Origin: Aquimarina algicola
GTDB taxonomy: Bacteria > Bacteroidota > Bacteroidia > Flavobacteriales > Flavobacteriaceae
Direction of reading: 5' to 3'
NCBI RefSeq assembly: GCF_006443095.1
Contig: NZ_VFWZ01000001.1
Span: 372,001 to 436,000 of the forward strand
Length of the DNA: 64,000 nucleotides
Below the pieces are notes generated by a model, which ran no database searches, was not told where the DNA came from, and saw only the letters and a list, made by a program, of their open reading frames with translations. Every line of letters starts with the position of its first letter. The first letter of the stretch is position 1. The translations under genes and the position numbers were made by a program. Of the stretch, positions 51,800 to 60,201 are shown piece after piece.

Positions 51800-53146
51800 T
51801 CAAAAAATCATCCATAATATAAGCGATACTAGTACCCCTGTACATGCAATCAAGGTAGTCATAACTGTCCACGAACGAAAGGTTTGTTTTTCTGTAAGTC
51901 CAAGATATTGTCCTACTAGCCAAAATCCACTATCATTTACATGAGATAAAATTGTAGCCCCAGAAGCAATTGATATTACAAAAAGTGCCGTTTGTATAGT
52001 ACTAAAATCTCCTTTTGCTATAATAGGAGCCGTAATACCTGCTGCTGCTATCATTGCTGTAGTTGCTGACCCTTGCAATACTCTTACTAATGCTGCTAAT
52101 ATAAATGCAAATAACAAGGGATTAATATTTGAACTCTCTATAGAAGAAGCTAATAATTCTCCTGCTTTGGTATCTACTAATATTTGTTTAAAAGCTCCCC
52201 CAGCTCCAGTGAGCAATATAATTGCCCCGGCGGGTTGAAAGGATTTCATTGATAATTTTAGTAAATCATCTTTACTCGTACCTCTTTGTATTCCTAATAC
52301 ATACCATGCAATTACATTTGCAATGATCAGTGCTGTAAATGGATGCCCCAAAAGTGATATGGTGTAGATAATAGATTGAGGAAGCATGTTTTGATCAAAC
52401 CAATCTCCTAACAAAACTGTTTTTAAAACGATCAATAAAATAGGTAATGCTATGATTACTATAATAATAATAGGATTAGGATAATTATCCTGTTCTATAG
52501 CTTTAACAACATTTTTATCTGGTAACGAAAGTTGTATTTTTTGTGAAATATACTTAGCGAATACAGGACCACTAATAATAGCGGCAGGAATCCCACAAGC
52601 AAACCCAAGAATGATAACCCATCCTAAATTTGCTCCGATAATGTCTGCAACCGCCACAGGACCCGGAGTCGGTGGAATAAAACTATGCGTAATAGCCAAT
52701 CCGGCTAACAATGGTATAGCATATAGCAATAATGATTTTTTCGTTTTTCTGGCAATAGCATAGACAATAGGAACCAATATAATAAAAGCAACATCAAAAA
52801 ACACAGGGATGGCAATGATAAATCCTGTAATCATAAGCGCCCATGAAGCATTTTTTTCTCCGGCTATTTTCAAAATATAGTTAGCTAAACCTTGTGCTCC
52901 TCCAGAATGTTCTAGTAATCCTCCAAAAAGAGCTCCTAGTCCTACAACAGTAGCTACAAAACCCAAGGTACTACCCATTCCGTTTTTTATGCTGTTCAAA
53001 ATTTCATCCACAGGTAAGCCTACCATAATTCCTACTTGAATACAAACGATAAGCAAAGCAATAAAAGCTTGCATTCTGAGCTTTAAAATCAAAAAAAGTA
53101 GCAAGCAAACTCCTGTAATAACTGCTATCAATAATCTGTACTCCAT
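51800..53146 (-). CDS. GntP family gluconate:H+ symporter
   Basis: The product is 448 aa with about twelve membrane segments. GntP hallmarks are GLGALFGGLLEHSGGAQGLANYIL, FVIPVFFDVAFIILVPIVYAIA-like residues, HSFIPPTPGPVAVADIIGANLG and the C-terminal ILSHVNDSGFWLVGQYLGL. It transports gluconate or related sugar acids across the inner membrane. The kinase/dehydrogenase fusion gene ends 4 bp upstream, so the two are certainly co-transcribed and the substrate is most likely gluconate. Confidence 0.93.
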   Translation of the reverse strand: MEYRLLIAVITGVCLLLFLILKLRMQAFIALLIVCIQVGIMVGLPVDEILNSIKNGMGSTLGFVATVVGLGALFGGLLEHSGGAQGLANYILKIAGEKNASWALMITGFIIAIPVFFDVAFIILVPIVYAIARKTKKSLLLYAIPLLAGLAITHSFIPPTPGPVAVADIIGANLGWVIILGFACGIPAAIISGPVFAKYISQKIQLSLPDKNVVKAIEQDNYPNPIIIIVIIALPILLIVLKTVLLGDWFDQNMLPQSIIYTISLLGHPFTALIIANVIAWYVLGIQRGTSKDDLLKLSMKSFQPAGAIILLTGAGGAFKQILVDTKAGELLASSIESSNINPLLFAFILAALVRVLQGSATTAMIAAAGITAPIIAKGDFSTIQTALFVISIASGATILSHVNDSGFWLVGQYLGLTEKQTFRSWTVMTTLIACTGVLVSLILWMIF

Positions 53147-53150
53147 AATA

Positions 53151-55064
53151 TTATGCTTTCCAATCTGTATGAAAGTGTTCTGATAAAGGTTTATCTACGC
53201 GTTGATATGTATGTGCCCCAAAATAATCTCGTTGTGCTTGTAGAAGGTTAGCCGAAGATTGCGAAGCGGTATAGGTCAAAAAGTAATTAACCGCAGCAGA
53301 CATAACCGGCAATGGATACCCGGCTTCTATTCCTTTTGAAACACTGTAAGTAAGGCTATCTAAGTTTTTTTTGAAGGTTTCAACGATATCGGGCAACAAT
53401 AACAAAGATGTGTCTTTTTTATCTGAAAATAAATCTGCTATTTTTTCCATCAAATCACTTCTAATAATGCATCCATTTGTCCAGATTCTAGCAATTTCAG
53501 ATACATTAAGCTCCCATCGATACTCTTCTGAAGCTTTTTGAAGTATATCAAACCCGATCGCATGATTGATAATACTTGTTAATTGAAATGCTTTTTGAAG
53601 ATGATTCATTAATACAACTTCGTCAACCTCTTTTTGTTTTTTGAATTGATATATTTCTGAGGCATTATTCCGTTGTGTTTTCATTCCAGAAAGATTTCTG
53701 GCCATAACAGCTTCAGAAATAGTGTTGATTGGCATTCCTATTTCTAGTGCTGCCACAGTAGACCATCCACCTGTACCTTTTTGTCCTGCTTTATCTAAAA
53801 CCTTATCAATCAAAAATGCGTCATTTTCTTTTTTACGAAGAATTTGAATTGTAATTTCTAAAAGAAAACTACTATTCCCCGAAGCTTTCCAAGAAGAAAA
53901 AACATCACTAATTTGTTCAGGTGTTTTTTTTAGAAGAAATCTTTGTATATGATAGATTTCAGCTAATAGCTGCATCTCTGCATATTCGATACCATTATGT
54001 ATCATTTTCACATAATGTCCTGACCCATTTGGACCTACATAAGAACAACAAGGATTATTACTTTTGTCTTTTGCTGCAATTGCTTCTAAAAATCTTCCTG
54101 AAATACGATACGCTTCTTTTGACCCTCCGGGCATTATCGATGGGCCTTTTAAAGCTCCTTCTTCTCCTCCCGAAATCCCTGCTCCTATAAAATGTATTTC
54201 TTTTTCTTCTAAATATTTCTGTCTCTCGATCGTTTTTAGATAATGTGAATTTCCTCCATCTACAATACAATCTCCCTTTGAGAGGATTGGCAATAGAGCT
54301 TCAATAACCGAATCAACAGGTTTGCCCGCATTAACCATTAAAATTATAGTTCTGGGGCTTTTTATAGAAGATACAAAAGGCAAAAGTTCATCAAAACCTA
54401 ATACATTGTGAGTTTTTGATTGTGTTTCTACAAAATTTTTGGCAATGTCTTCTTCTTGATCTTTAACATGCCGATTGTATACTGAAACATGAAAGCCTTT
54501 AGATAATAAATTTGTAGCAAGACTCTTTCCCATAACACCTAGTCCTATAAGTCCTACTTCTGATTTTGGTGGATTCAACATTGATTCTATTTGATTAATA
54601 ACAGTATCTATATCTTTATTTGCATTGATAACGAAACCACTTTCCGGCCTTTCGAGATCATCAAATTGAGAAGCTAATAACTCTTTTTTAAAAAAATGCC
54701 CTTTTCTTTGTTCTAATCGAAAAGCAATATTCTCTATAGTAACGTCCAAAAAAATCCATTTTATATATTGATCGTCAATAGACTGAAGCATTTTTCTATA
54801 CTTCTTTTTCAAAGCAGAACACGCTAGCACAGCCCCTTTCTCTACATGCCATTCTTTGATTTGATTCGCTAATATCGTTAGCCAGGGTTCTCTATCCATA
54901 TCATTAAGAGGAAAACCTTCAGACATCTTTTCAATATTGACTTGAGGATGAAAATCATCTGCATCATAAAAAGGAAGAGACAGAAGTTGCGCTACTCTTT
55001 TTCCAACAGTAGTTTTACCACAACCTGAAACTCCATAAACGATATAAATATAATTTTTATTCAA
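53151..55064 (-). CDS. Gluconokinase fused to 6-phosphogluconate dehydrogenase
   Basis: The product is 637 aa and joins two normally separate enzymes. Residues 1-165 are a GntK-type gluconokinase: Walker A GVSGCGKTTVG, DADDFHPQVNIEKM, PLNDMDREPWL, CSALKKKYR. Residues 168-637 are a complete 6-phosphogluconate dehydrogenase (about 470 aa, the usual size): VGLIGLGVMGKSLATNL, GGNSHYLKT, VGPNGSGHYVKMIHNGIEYAEMQ with the catalytic Lys and Asn, GTGGWSTVAALEIGMPI, and the C-terminal RDYFGAHTYQRVDK. It would convert gluconate to 6-phosphogluconate and on to ribulose-5-phosphate. The start overlaps the GH3 gene by 8 nt. Confidence 0.94.
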   Translation of the reverse strand: MNKNYIYIVYGVSGCGKTTVGKRVAQLLSLPFYDADDFHPQVNIEKMSEGFPLNDMDREPWLTILANQIKEWHVEKGAVLACSALKKKYRKMLQSIDDQYIKWIFLDVTIENIAFRLEQRKGHFFKKELLASQFDDLERPESGFVINANKDIDTVINQIESMLNPPKSEVGLIGLGVMGKSLATNLLSKGFHVSVYNRHVKDQEEDIAKNFVETQSKTHNVLGFDELLPFVSSIKSPRTIILMVNAGKPVDSVIEALLPILSKGDCIVDGGNSHYLKTIERQKYLEEKEIHFIGAGISGGEEGALKGPSIMPGGSKEAYRISGRFLEAIAAKDKSNNPCCSYVGPNGSGHYVKMIHNGIEYAEMQLLAEIYHIQRFLLKKTPEQISDVFSSWKASGNSSFLLEITIQILRKKENDAFLIDKVLDKAGQKGTGGWSTVAALEIGMPINTISEAVMARNLSGMKTQRNNASEIYQFKKQKEVDEVVLMNHLQKAFQLTSIINHAIGFDILQKASEEYRWELNVSEIARIWTNGCIIRSDLMEKIADLFSDKKDTSLLLLPDIVETFKKNLDSLTYSVSKGIEAGYPLPVMSAAVNYFLTYTASQSSANLLQAQRDYFGAHTYQRVDKPLSEHFHTDWKA

Positions 55065-57336
55065 TGATACTGATGTTTAATTCATTAGACGTATCATGAG
55101 CATTTTTAGCAATCCAAAACTTAAAATCTCCGGGTTCTGTGATCCAATTCTTTTCGGGTCCATAAAAAGAAAGGTCATTTGTAGAGAATCTAAATTCAAT
55201 AACTTCTTTTGTATTAGGTTTGAGTTCTAATTTTTTAAATCGCAATAATTCTTTAACAGGTCTCGTCACACTTCCTACCATATCTCTAAAATACAATTGA
55301 ACTGTTTCTTTTGCTTTTCGGTCTCCCGTATTTGTAACGGTCACTTTAATTATAATCGTATCTCCCAATTTTGGTTCTTTAGAAGAAATTTGAATATCAG
55401 AAAACGTAAAATTACTATACGACAACCCGTATCCAAATGGATATAGTGGTAAGTACCCTGTATCTAGATAATGAGAAGTATTCCCTAGAGAACTTTGCCA
55501 AGCTCCAACAGGAATAGAATCCATAGAAACAAACTCTTCGGGAATAACGGGCCTTCCTGTATTTTTATGGTTATAATGTATTGGTATTTGCCCTACTTCT
55601 TTGGGCCATGTGATTGGTAATTTTCCCGAAGGGGAAACGTTGCCTGTAATCAATTCTTTTATTGCAGGACCACCCATAGTACCGGGATGCCATGTCATGA
55701 GTACCGCATCTACTTTATCTATAATATTGGTAAGTGTAATGGGTCTACCAGCCATAAGGACCAATACAATTGGTTTTCCTGTCTTATGTAGTTCTGTAAT
55801 TAATGCTTCTTGAGCGCCTGGTAAATCGATATTAGCCCTGCTATGTGCTTCACCGGATAGAATAGCTTCTTCTCCGGCAAAAAATAGTATTATTTCAGAT
55901 TTTTGAGCAGTCGTTATCGCTTCTTGAAATCCTTTTGTCGATTTGTCTCTGCTAAACTCAAGTCCTCTTGCAAAAGAAACAACAAACGTACTATCTTTCT
56001 TAAAAGCATCAAATGGAGTAACGGTATGTTCTTTTTCACCGTCAAATGTCCATGTACCTAATTGTTCATGTGGAGCATCTGCCAAAGGACCTACAATGGC
56101 TATTTTACGCTTATTTTTGAGCGGTAATATATTGTTGTTATTTTTTAATAATACGGTGCTTTCTATAGCGGCTAATTTTGCTGCGTCTAGGTGTTCTTGG
56201 GTATAAAGAACACTATCATCAGGATCAAAATATGGATTTTTAAATAAACCTAACTTAAATTTCACCCTTAAAATATTTTTTACAATTTCATCTAATTGTT
56301 TTTCAGAAAATTTTCCTTCTTCAATTAACGTTTTGAGATGATCTTGATAGGTAATGCTTGTCATTTCCATATCCAGCATTGCATTAATAGCTTTTTCAGC
56401 AGCTTGCTTTTCATCTTTAGCATATCCATGATTGACCATTTCTAAGATAGAATTCCAATCACTTACTACAAAACCATCAAACCCCCATTGATCTCTCAGA
56501 ATATACTGATTTCCTGACGCAGGTATGCCATTAAGTTCGTTAAACCCTGTCATAAAAGTAGCAGAACCAGCCTCTACAGCACTTTTAAATGGTTTCAAAT
56601 ACACATTATGCAACAAATTATCATTAATATTTGCAGTATTATAATCCCTACCTCCTTCTGCGGCTCCATATCCTATAAAATGCTTTGCACAAGCTGCCAT
56701 ACTATTGGGAGAAGATAAATCTTTACCTTGAAACCCTTTTATATATGCCTGAGCCATTATTGAGGTCAAGTATGGATCTTCTCCTGCTGACTCTGCAATT
56801 CGTCCCCACCTTGGATCTCTTGATATATCAAGCATTGGAGCAAATGTCCATCGTATACCATTTGTAGTTGCCTCAATCGCTGCAATTCGAGAACCTTTTT
56901 CTACAATTTCAGGATTAAAAGAAGCCGCCTGTCCCAAAGGAATTGGAAATATAGTCTTAAATCCATGTATGACATCTCTTGCAAAAATCAATGGAATATG
57001 ATTAGGACTCTCCTCTATAGCGATTCTCTGTAGTTCTTTGGCATCTTCTTTATTCATGATGTTCAAAAAAGACCCTATTTGTCCTTTTCTTACTGCTTCT
57101 TTCAACTCCGGAGGTAGTTCTTTTACTCTACTGGATTTACCTCTTTGAGCGGTTTGTCCTATTTTTTCTTCCAAAGACATTTTAGAAACTATACTATCAA
57201 TCTTAATTTCAATGGCATCTTGAGAGCGATCTTTGACAGCTTGTTTTTCTTCAGTATTACAGCTGTATATACTAATGCACAAGCAAAAAAACAGTAATAC
57301 ATAAAACAATTTATTGTAGTATCTAGTTTGAGTCAT
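55057..57336 (-). CDS. bglX: Glycoside hydrolase family 3 beta-glucosidase, lipoprotein
   Basis: The product is 759 aa, the size of E. coli BglX. The lipobox is CISIYSC (about Cys26), so it is anchored in a membrane outside the cytoplasm. GH3 features are PLIFARDVIHGFKTIFPIPLGQAASFN, the KHFIGYGAAEGGRDYN substrate loop, the nucleophile in FDGFVVSDWNSI, the second domain with IVLLKNNN-type residues, and a fibronectin-III-like C-terminus. It releases glucose from beta-glucosides. Downstream genes handle gluconate, which suggests that the natural substrate may contain an aldonic acid end (inference). Confidence 0.93.
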   Translation of the reverse strand: MTQTRYYNKLFYVLLFFCLCISIYSCNTEEKQAVKDRSQDAIEIKIDSIVSKMSLEEKIGQTAQRGKSSRVKELPPELKEAVRKGQIGSFLNIMNKEDAKELQRIAIEESPNHIPLIFARDVIHGFKTIFPIPLGQAASFNPEIVEKGSRIAAIEATTNGIRWTFAPMLDISRDPRWGRIAESAGEDPYLTSIMAQAYIKGFQGKDLSSPNSMAACAKHFIGYGAAEGGRDYNTANINDNLLHNVYLKPFKSAVEAGSATFMTGFNELNGIPASGNQYILRDQWGFDGFVVSDWNSILEMVNHGYAKDEKQAAEKAINAMLDMEMTSITYQDHLKTLIEEGKFSEKQLDEIVKNILRVKFKLGLFKNPYFDPDDSVLYTQEHLDAAKLAAIESTVLLKNNNNILPLKNKRKIAIVGPLADAPHEQLGTWTFDGEKEHTVTPFDAFKKDSTFVVSFARGLEFSRDKSTKGFQEAITTAQKSEIILFFAGEEAILSGEAHSRANIDLPGAQEALITELHKTGKPIVLVLMAGRPITLTNIIDKVDAVLMTWHPGTMGGPAIKELITGNVSPSGKLPITWPKEVGQIPIHYNHKNTGRPVIPEEFVSMDSIPVGAWQSSLGNTSHYLDTGYLPLYPFGYGLSYSNFTFSDIQISSKEPKLGDTIIIKVTVTNTGDRKAKETVQLYFRDMVGSVTRPVKELLRFKKLELKPNTKEVIEFRFSTNDLSFYGPEKNWITEPGDFKFWIAKNAHDTSNELNISIIE

Positions 57337-57702
57337 TATTTATATTTTAATATTCCCTTCATCTATATATAAAGAGTGTTTTATGAAAAATATAGACAGT
57401 AATACGCTAAAATATTATACTACCCATGGTGTATTTAGGAAAAGTTGTGCAAGCTAGTGAAAGGTAGTAAATTTAAAGTACGGACAGCACTATTAGGTTG
57501 GACACCCCAATGCGCAACAACCAAAACAATTACAGGTAACAGCCCTATATCTTCAAAAGAACAAAAAAAGAATAGAGACTCTGTTCTCGCAATTGTAGGA
57601 ACAGTTCATAATACGAAGAAGTAACGTCAAAATCTTTGAAGGATTTAAAACCAGAATATTATCTAAAATCAAAGCATTGACTGTGGTATAGTGCCTCAAC
57701 CA

Positions 57703-57729
57703 GTTCATCTTTGACAGAAAAATCAACAA
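57703..57729. repeat. Degenerate direct repeat, left copy
   Basis: The tract gttcatctttgacagaa plus its continuation matches 24 of 27 bases at 59065-59091. Weaker similarity extends on both sides (gtggta upstream; aaatgcac and ggtatta downstream), so the homologous block is about 90-100 bp. The two copies flank the alpha/beta hydrolase gene. Confidence 0.55.
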
Positions 57730-57740
57730 CATTAAAATCA

Positions 57741-57760
57741 ATAGTGCATAAATGCACTAT
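57741..57760 (-). terminator. Hairpin downstream of the alpha/beta hydrolase gene
   Basis: Perfect 9 bp arms (atagtgcat / atgcactat) with a 2-base centre. On the minus strand it is followed by tgatttt, so it may terminate the hydrolase transcript. Confidence 0.5.
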
Positions 57761-57796
57761 GGGGTTGGTATTAGTTTTTTAATAATTGAAAAACCA

Positions 57797-58906
57797 TTAC
57801 TCTTTCTTGATATATTTTGCAGCACCTGCTTTGAGCATGTCTAACTGCATATTCAGCATGTCTATGTTTGCATCGTGGCCTGAATTCTCTATTTGTATGT
57901 ACTCTTTGTCTGGCGCTACGATTTTTTCAAAAAATTCTTTTGTGACTTTCGGCACCGTTAATAAATCTTTATTCCCTTGTATAATATATATAGGTATTTT
58001 CAAATCGGTGCAACATTCATCTAGAGCTACATCATTTATCATTCCATCACCATTCAATCCTATATATTTCAAAAATGAAAATTCCTCTGAAAACACAGCA
58101 TATCTAGAGTCTGAAAATTCAGAAGTATACTCTTTTGAGACCTTCCATTGCACAGGGTTACTTGCTGTCTCGTTTTCATACCTTCTTATAATTCTACGCA
58201 ACTTACCAAAGCTGGATGGATGGCTCCAACTTGGTGGCCCCATTTTATTTAAAATATCTAGAGCAGCTTTATCACCTCGTTCTACTGCAATCGCTTTAAC
58301 TTTTTTATAACTCTCCATATACGTTTTATCCCCATTAACAAGTTGAGATAAACCAACATAAAAATGAAACTTATTCGGCGCGGCATGTACCATTTTTGTA
58401 GCTAAGAACGATCCCCATGATGAGCCCGAAATGATTATTTTTTCTTGACCTAATCTATTTCTAATGTAATCACTTACTTCAAGACCATCCTTTACCAGAA
58501 TATCTACACTCAATTTATCGTTGGTAAACATATCTAAAGTGAGCTTTTCTGCCTTGAATTGCGCTTGATATGTTTTTCCTGAGCCTCTCTGATCCCAATG
58601 AACAATAGTAAAGTTTTCTTCAAAATCTTGGAAAAGACTATCATGATACATGCTCAAAGGATTTCCTGGACCTCCATGTACCATCAAAACTATAGGATTC
58701 GAACAATCCTTACCTTTTATTGTAACCCACTGTGGTACACCCCCGATAAGCACAAATTGAGCTTCGTTCAACTCAGATTTTATATTGCTTTTGGATTGGC
58801 AAGATTCGTGAAGAAATACTTTTTCTTTTATTTGAGCTTGATTTGAAAAACAAGAGAACAAGCTTATAAGCAACATAATAATTAGAGATCTACCTTTTAA
58901 ATTCAT
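57797..58906 (-). CDS. Secreted alpha/beta hydrolase, proline iminopeptidase-like
   Basis: The product is 369 aa with a signal peptide (LIIMLLISLFSCFSNQAQ). The oxyanion region is MVHGGPGNPLSMYHDSLF, followed by the family's IVHWDQRGSGKT, the nucleophile elbow SGSSWGSFLA, the acid in IQGNKDLLTV and the His in ENSGHDANID. This HGGPG...WDQRG combination is typical of prolyl iminopeptidases and related esterases. An exported version suggests peptide or ester breakdown outside the cytoplasm. It is flanked by two copies of a degenerate repeat. Confidence 0.88.
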   Translation of the reverse strand: MNLKGRSLIIMLLISLFSCFSNQAQIKEKVFLHESCQSKSNIKSELNEAQFVLIGGVPQWVTIKGKDCSNPIVLMVHGGPGNPLSMYHDSLFQDFEENFTIVHWDQRGSGKTYQAQFKAEKLTLDMFTNDKLSVDILVKDGLEVSDYIRNRLGQEKIIISGSSWGSFLATKMVHAAPNKFHFYVGLSQLVNGDKTYMESYKKVKAIAVERGDKAALDILNKMGPPSWSHPSSFGKLRRIIRRYENETASNPVQWKVSKEYTSEFSDSRYAVFSEEFSFLKYIGLNGDGMINDVALDECCTDLKIPIYIIQGNKDLLTVPKVTKEFFEKIVAPDKEYIQIENSGHDANIDMLNMQLDMLKAGAAKYIKKE

Positions 58907-59294
58907 GATTTACCTTTTACGTTATGAACCCAAGACGAACGTGAAGACAAAATGTTACAGGTTCTTAAAAAAATATTGAGGTGCAGTCTAATCACTTTTT
59001 TATATAATTTGGTAAAGTCATCCAAATTCAAATAAGTAAACCCGTGGTAAAATACATCAAATAGGTTCTTCTTTGACAGAAGTATCAACAATATACCTAA
59101 ATGCACCACAGGTATTATACTATTACGGTTTAATATCTCTTGAACTTGTTTATAACTTTTGTAAAAAAAGGAACGTTTAATGTTCTGTTAACAAAAGATC
59201 AAAATGGTTAAATTTTCATAACAATATACTCATAAATAGATAATTACATTCTAAGAAACGTATTCGTAATTTGTAGTTATTATCCATTTTTCTT
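58907..59294. other. Intergenic region between the hydrolase and metallophosphoesterase genes
   Basis: This 388 bp divergent gap holds the right copy of the degenerate repeat (59065-59091). I see no ORF with coding character and no clear TAnnTTTG promoter for either neighbour. Confidence 0.6.
59065..59091. repeat. Degenerate direct repeat, right copy
   Basis: The tract beginning gttcttctttgacagaag matches the copy at 57703-57729 at 24 of 27 positions and is also followed by aaatgcac and ggtatta. No complete gene is associated with either copy. Confidence 0.55.
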
Positions 59295-60146
59295 ATGAAA
59301 AAACGTACTGTAGAACTTGTTGTTATTTCAGACATTCATTTGGGAACTTATGGTTGTCAAGCAAAAGAACTTTTAAATTACTTAAACAGTATTAAGCCCA
59401 AGACTCTTATACTCAACGGAGATATTATTGATATTTGGCAATTTAGAAAGCGATATTTTCCAAAATCACATCTGAAAGTGATTAAAAAAATCATTTCGTT
59501 TGCTTCAAAAGGTACTGATGTTATTTACATTACAGGAAATCACGATGAGATGCTCCGTAAGTTTAGTGACACTCAGATAGGAGATTTTAAATTAGTTGAC
59601 AAACTTGTACTGGAATTGGATGGAAAAAAAGCATGGTTTTTTCATGGGGATGTTTTTGATGCTTCTATACAAAATGCCAAATGGCTTGCTAAATTAGGAG
59701 GATGGGGATATGATATGCTTATTCTTTTGAACCAAGCCATTAATTGGTTTTTATTACAGATGGGAAAAGAAAAGTTTTCGTTATCTAAAAAAATAAAAAA
59801 TAGTGTAAAAAAAGCCGTAAAGTACATTAATGATTTTGAAGATGTTGCTGCAGAATTAGCAGTACAAAACAAATATAACTATGTAATTTGTGGACATATC
59901 CATCAACCTCAAATGAGAGAGTTTGTAAATAAAAACGGCTCTTGTTTGTATCTCAATTCGGGAGATTGGATAGAGAATCTTACTGCTCTCGAATATCATG
60001 ATAAAGAGTGGAAACTTGTACATTATCAAGAACAACAAATGCAGGCTTACGAAGAAATTAATGAAGAAATTGAAAATATAACACTCAATCCAGAAGACCT
60101 ACAAACTTCTTTGTTAATGGATCAGATATTTTTGAAAAAATCGTAG
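59295..60146 (+). CDS. UDP-2,3-diacylglucosamine diphosphatase-like metallophosphoesterase
   Basis: The product is 283 aa, with no signal peptide. All calcineurin-type metal motifs are present: VVISDIHLGTYG, LILNGDIIDIW, ITGNHDEM, FFHGDVFD and CGHIHQPQM. The Arg in FRKRYFPKSH and the layout resemble LpxH/LpxG relatives, which hydrolyse UDP-2,3-diacylglucosamine in lipid A synthesis. The family also contains members with other phosphoester substrates. It is followed by a lipoprotein gene after 55 bp. Confidence 0.88.
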   Translation: MKKRTVELVVISDIHLGTYGCQAKELLNYLNSIKPKTLILNGDIIDIWQFRKRYFPKSHLKVIKKIISFASKGTDVIYITGNHDEMLRKFSDTQIGDFKLVDKLVLELDGKKAWFFHGDVFDASIQNAKWLAKLGGWGYDMLILLNQAINWFLLQMGKEKFSLSKKIKNSVKKAVKYINDFEDVAAELAVQNKYNYVICGHIHQPQMREFVNKNGSCLYLNSGDWIENLTALEYHDKEWKLVHYQEQQMQAYEEINEEIENITLNPEDLQTSLLMDQIFLKKS

Positions 60147-60201
60147 TAATTCCTTTAATAAATTTCTTATTCAATCTTTTAATCACCACAAAACTATCTT
60201 A

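Larger units (their letters stand above)
57337..57796. other. Intergenic region with a degenerate repeat
   Basis: This 460 bp gap separates two minus-strand genes. The part around 57440-57560 is less AT-rich than its surroundings and has open frames in both directions without good starts (a 59-codon TTG frame at 57445-57624), possibly the remnant of a lost gene. At 57703-57729 there is a 27-nt tract that recurs at 59065-59091 with three mismatches. A hairpin (57741-57760) follows. Confidence 0.5.

Noticed and set aside
57445-57624. 59-codon plus-strand frame in the gap upstream of the GH3 gene
   Set aside because: No ATG, no recognisable family, no promoter; possibly part of a decayed gene, so described only as intergenic.
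57786-58310. 174-codon plus-strand frame antisense to the secreted hydrolase gene
   Set aside because: The opposite frame has a signal peptide and a complete catalytic triad; this one has no domain and is a shadow.
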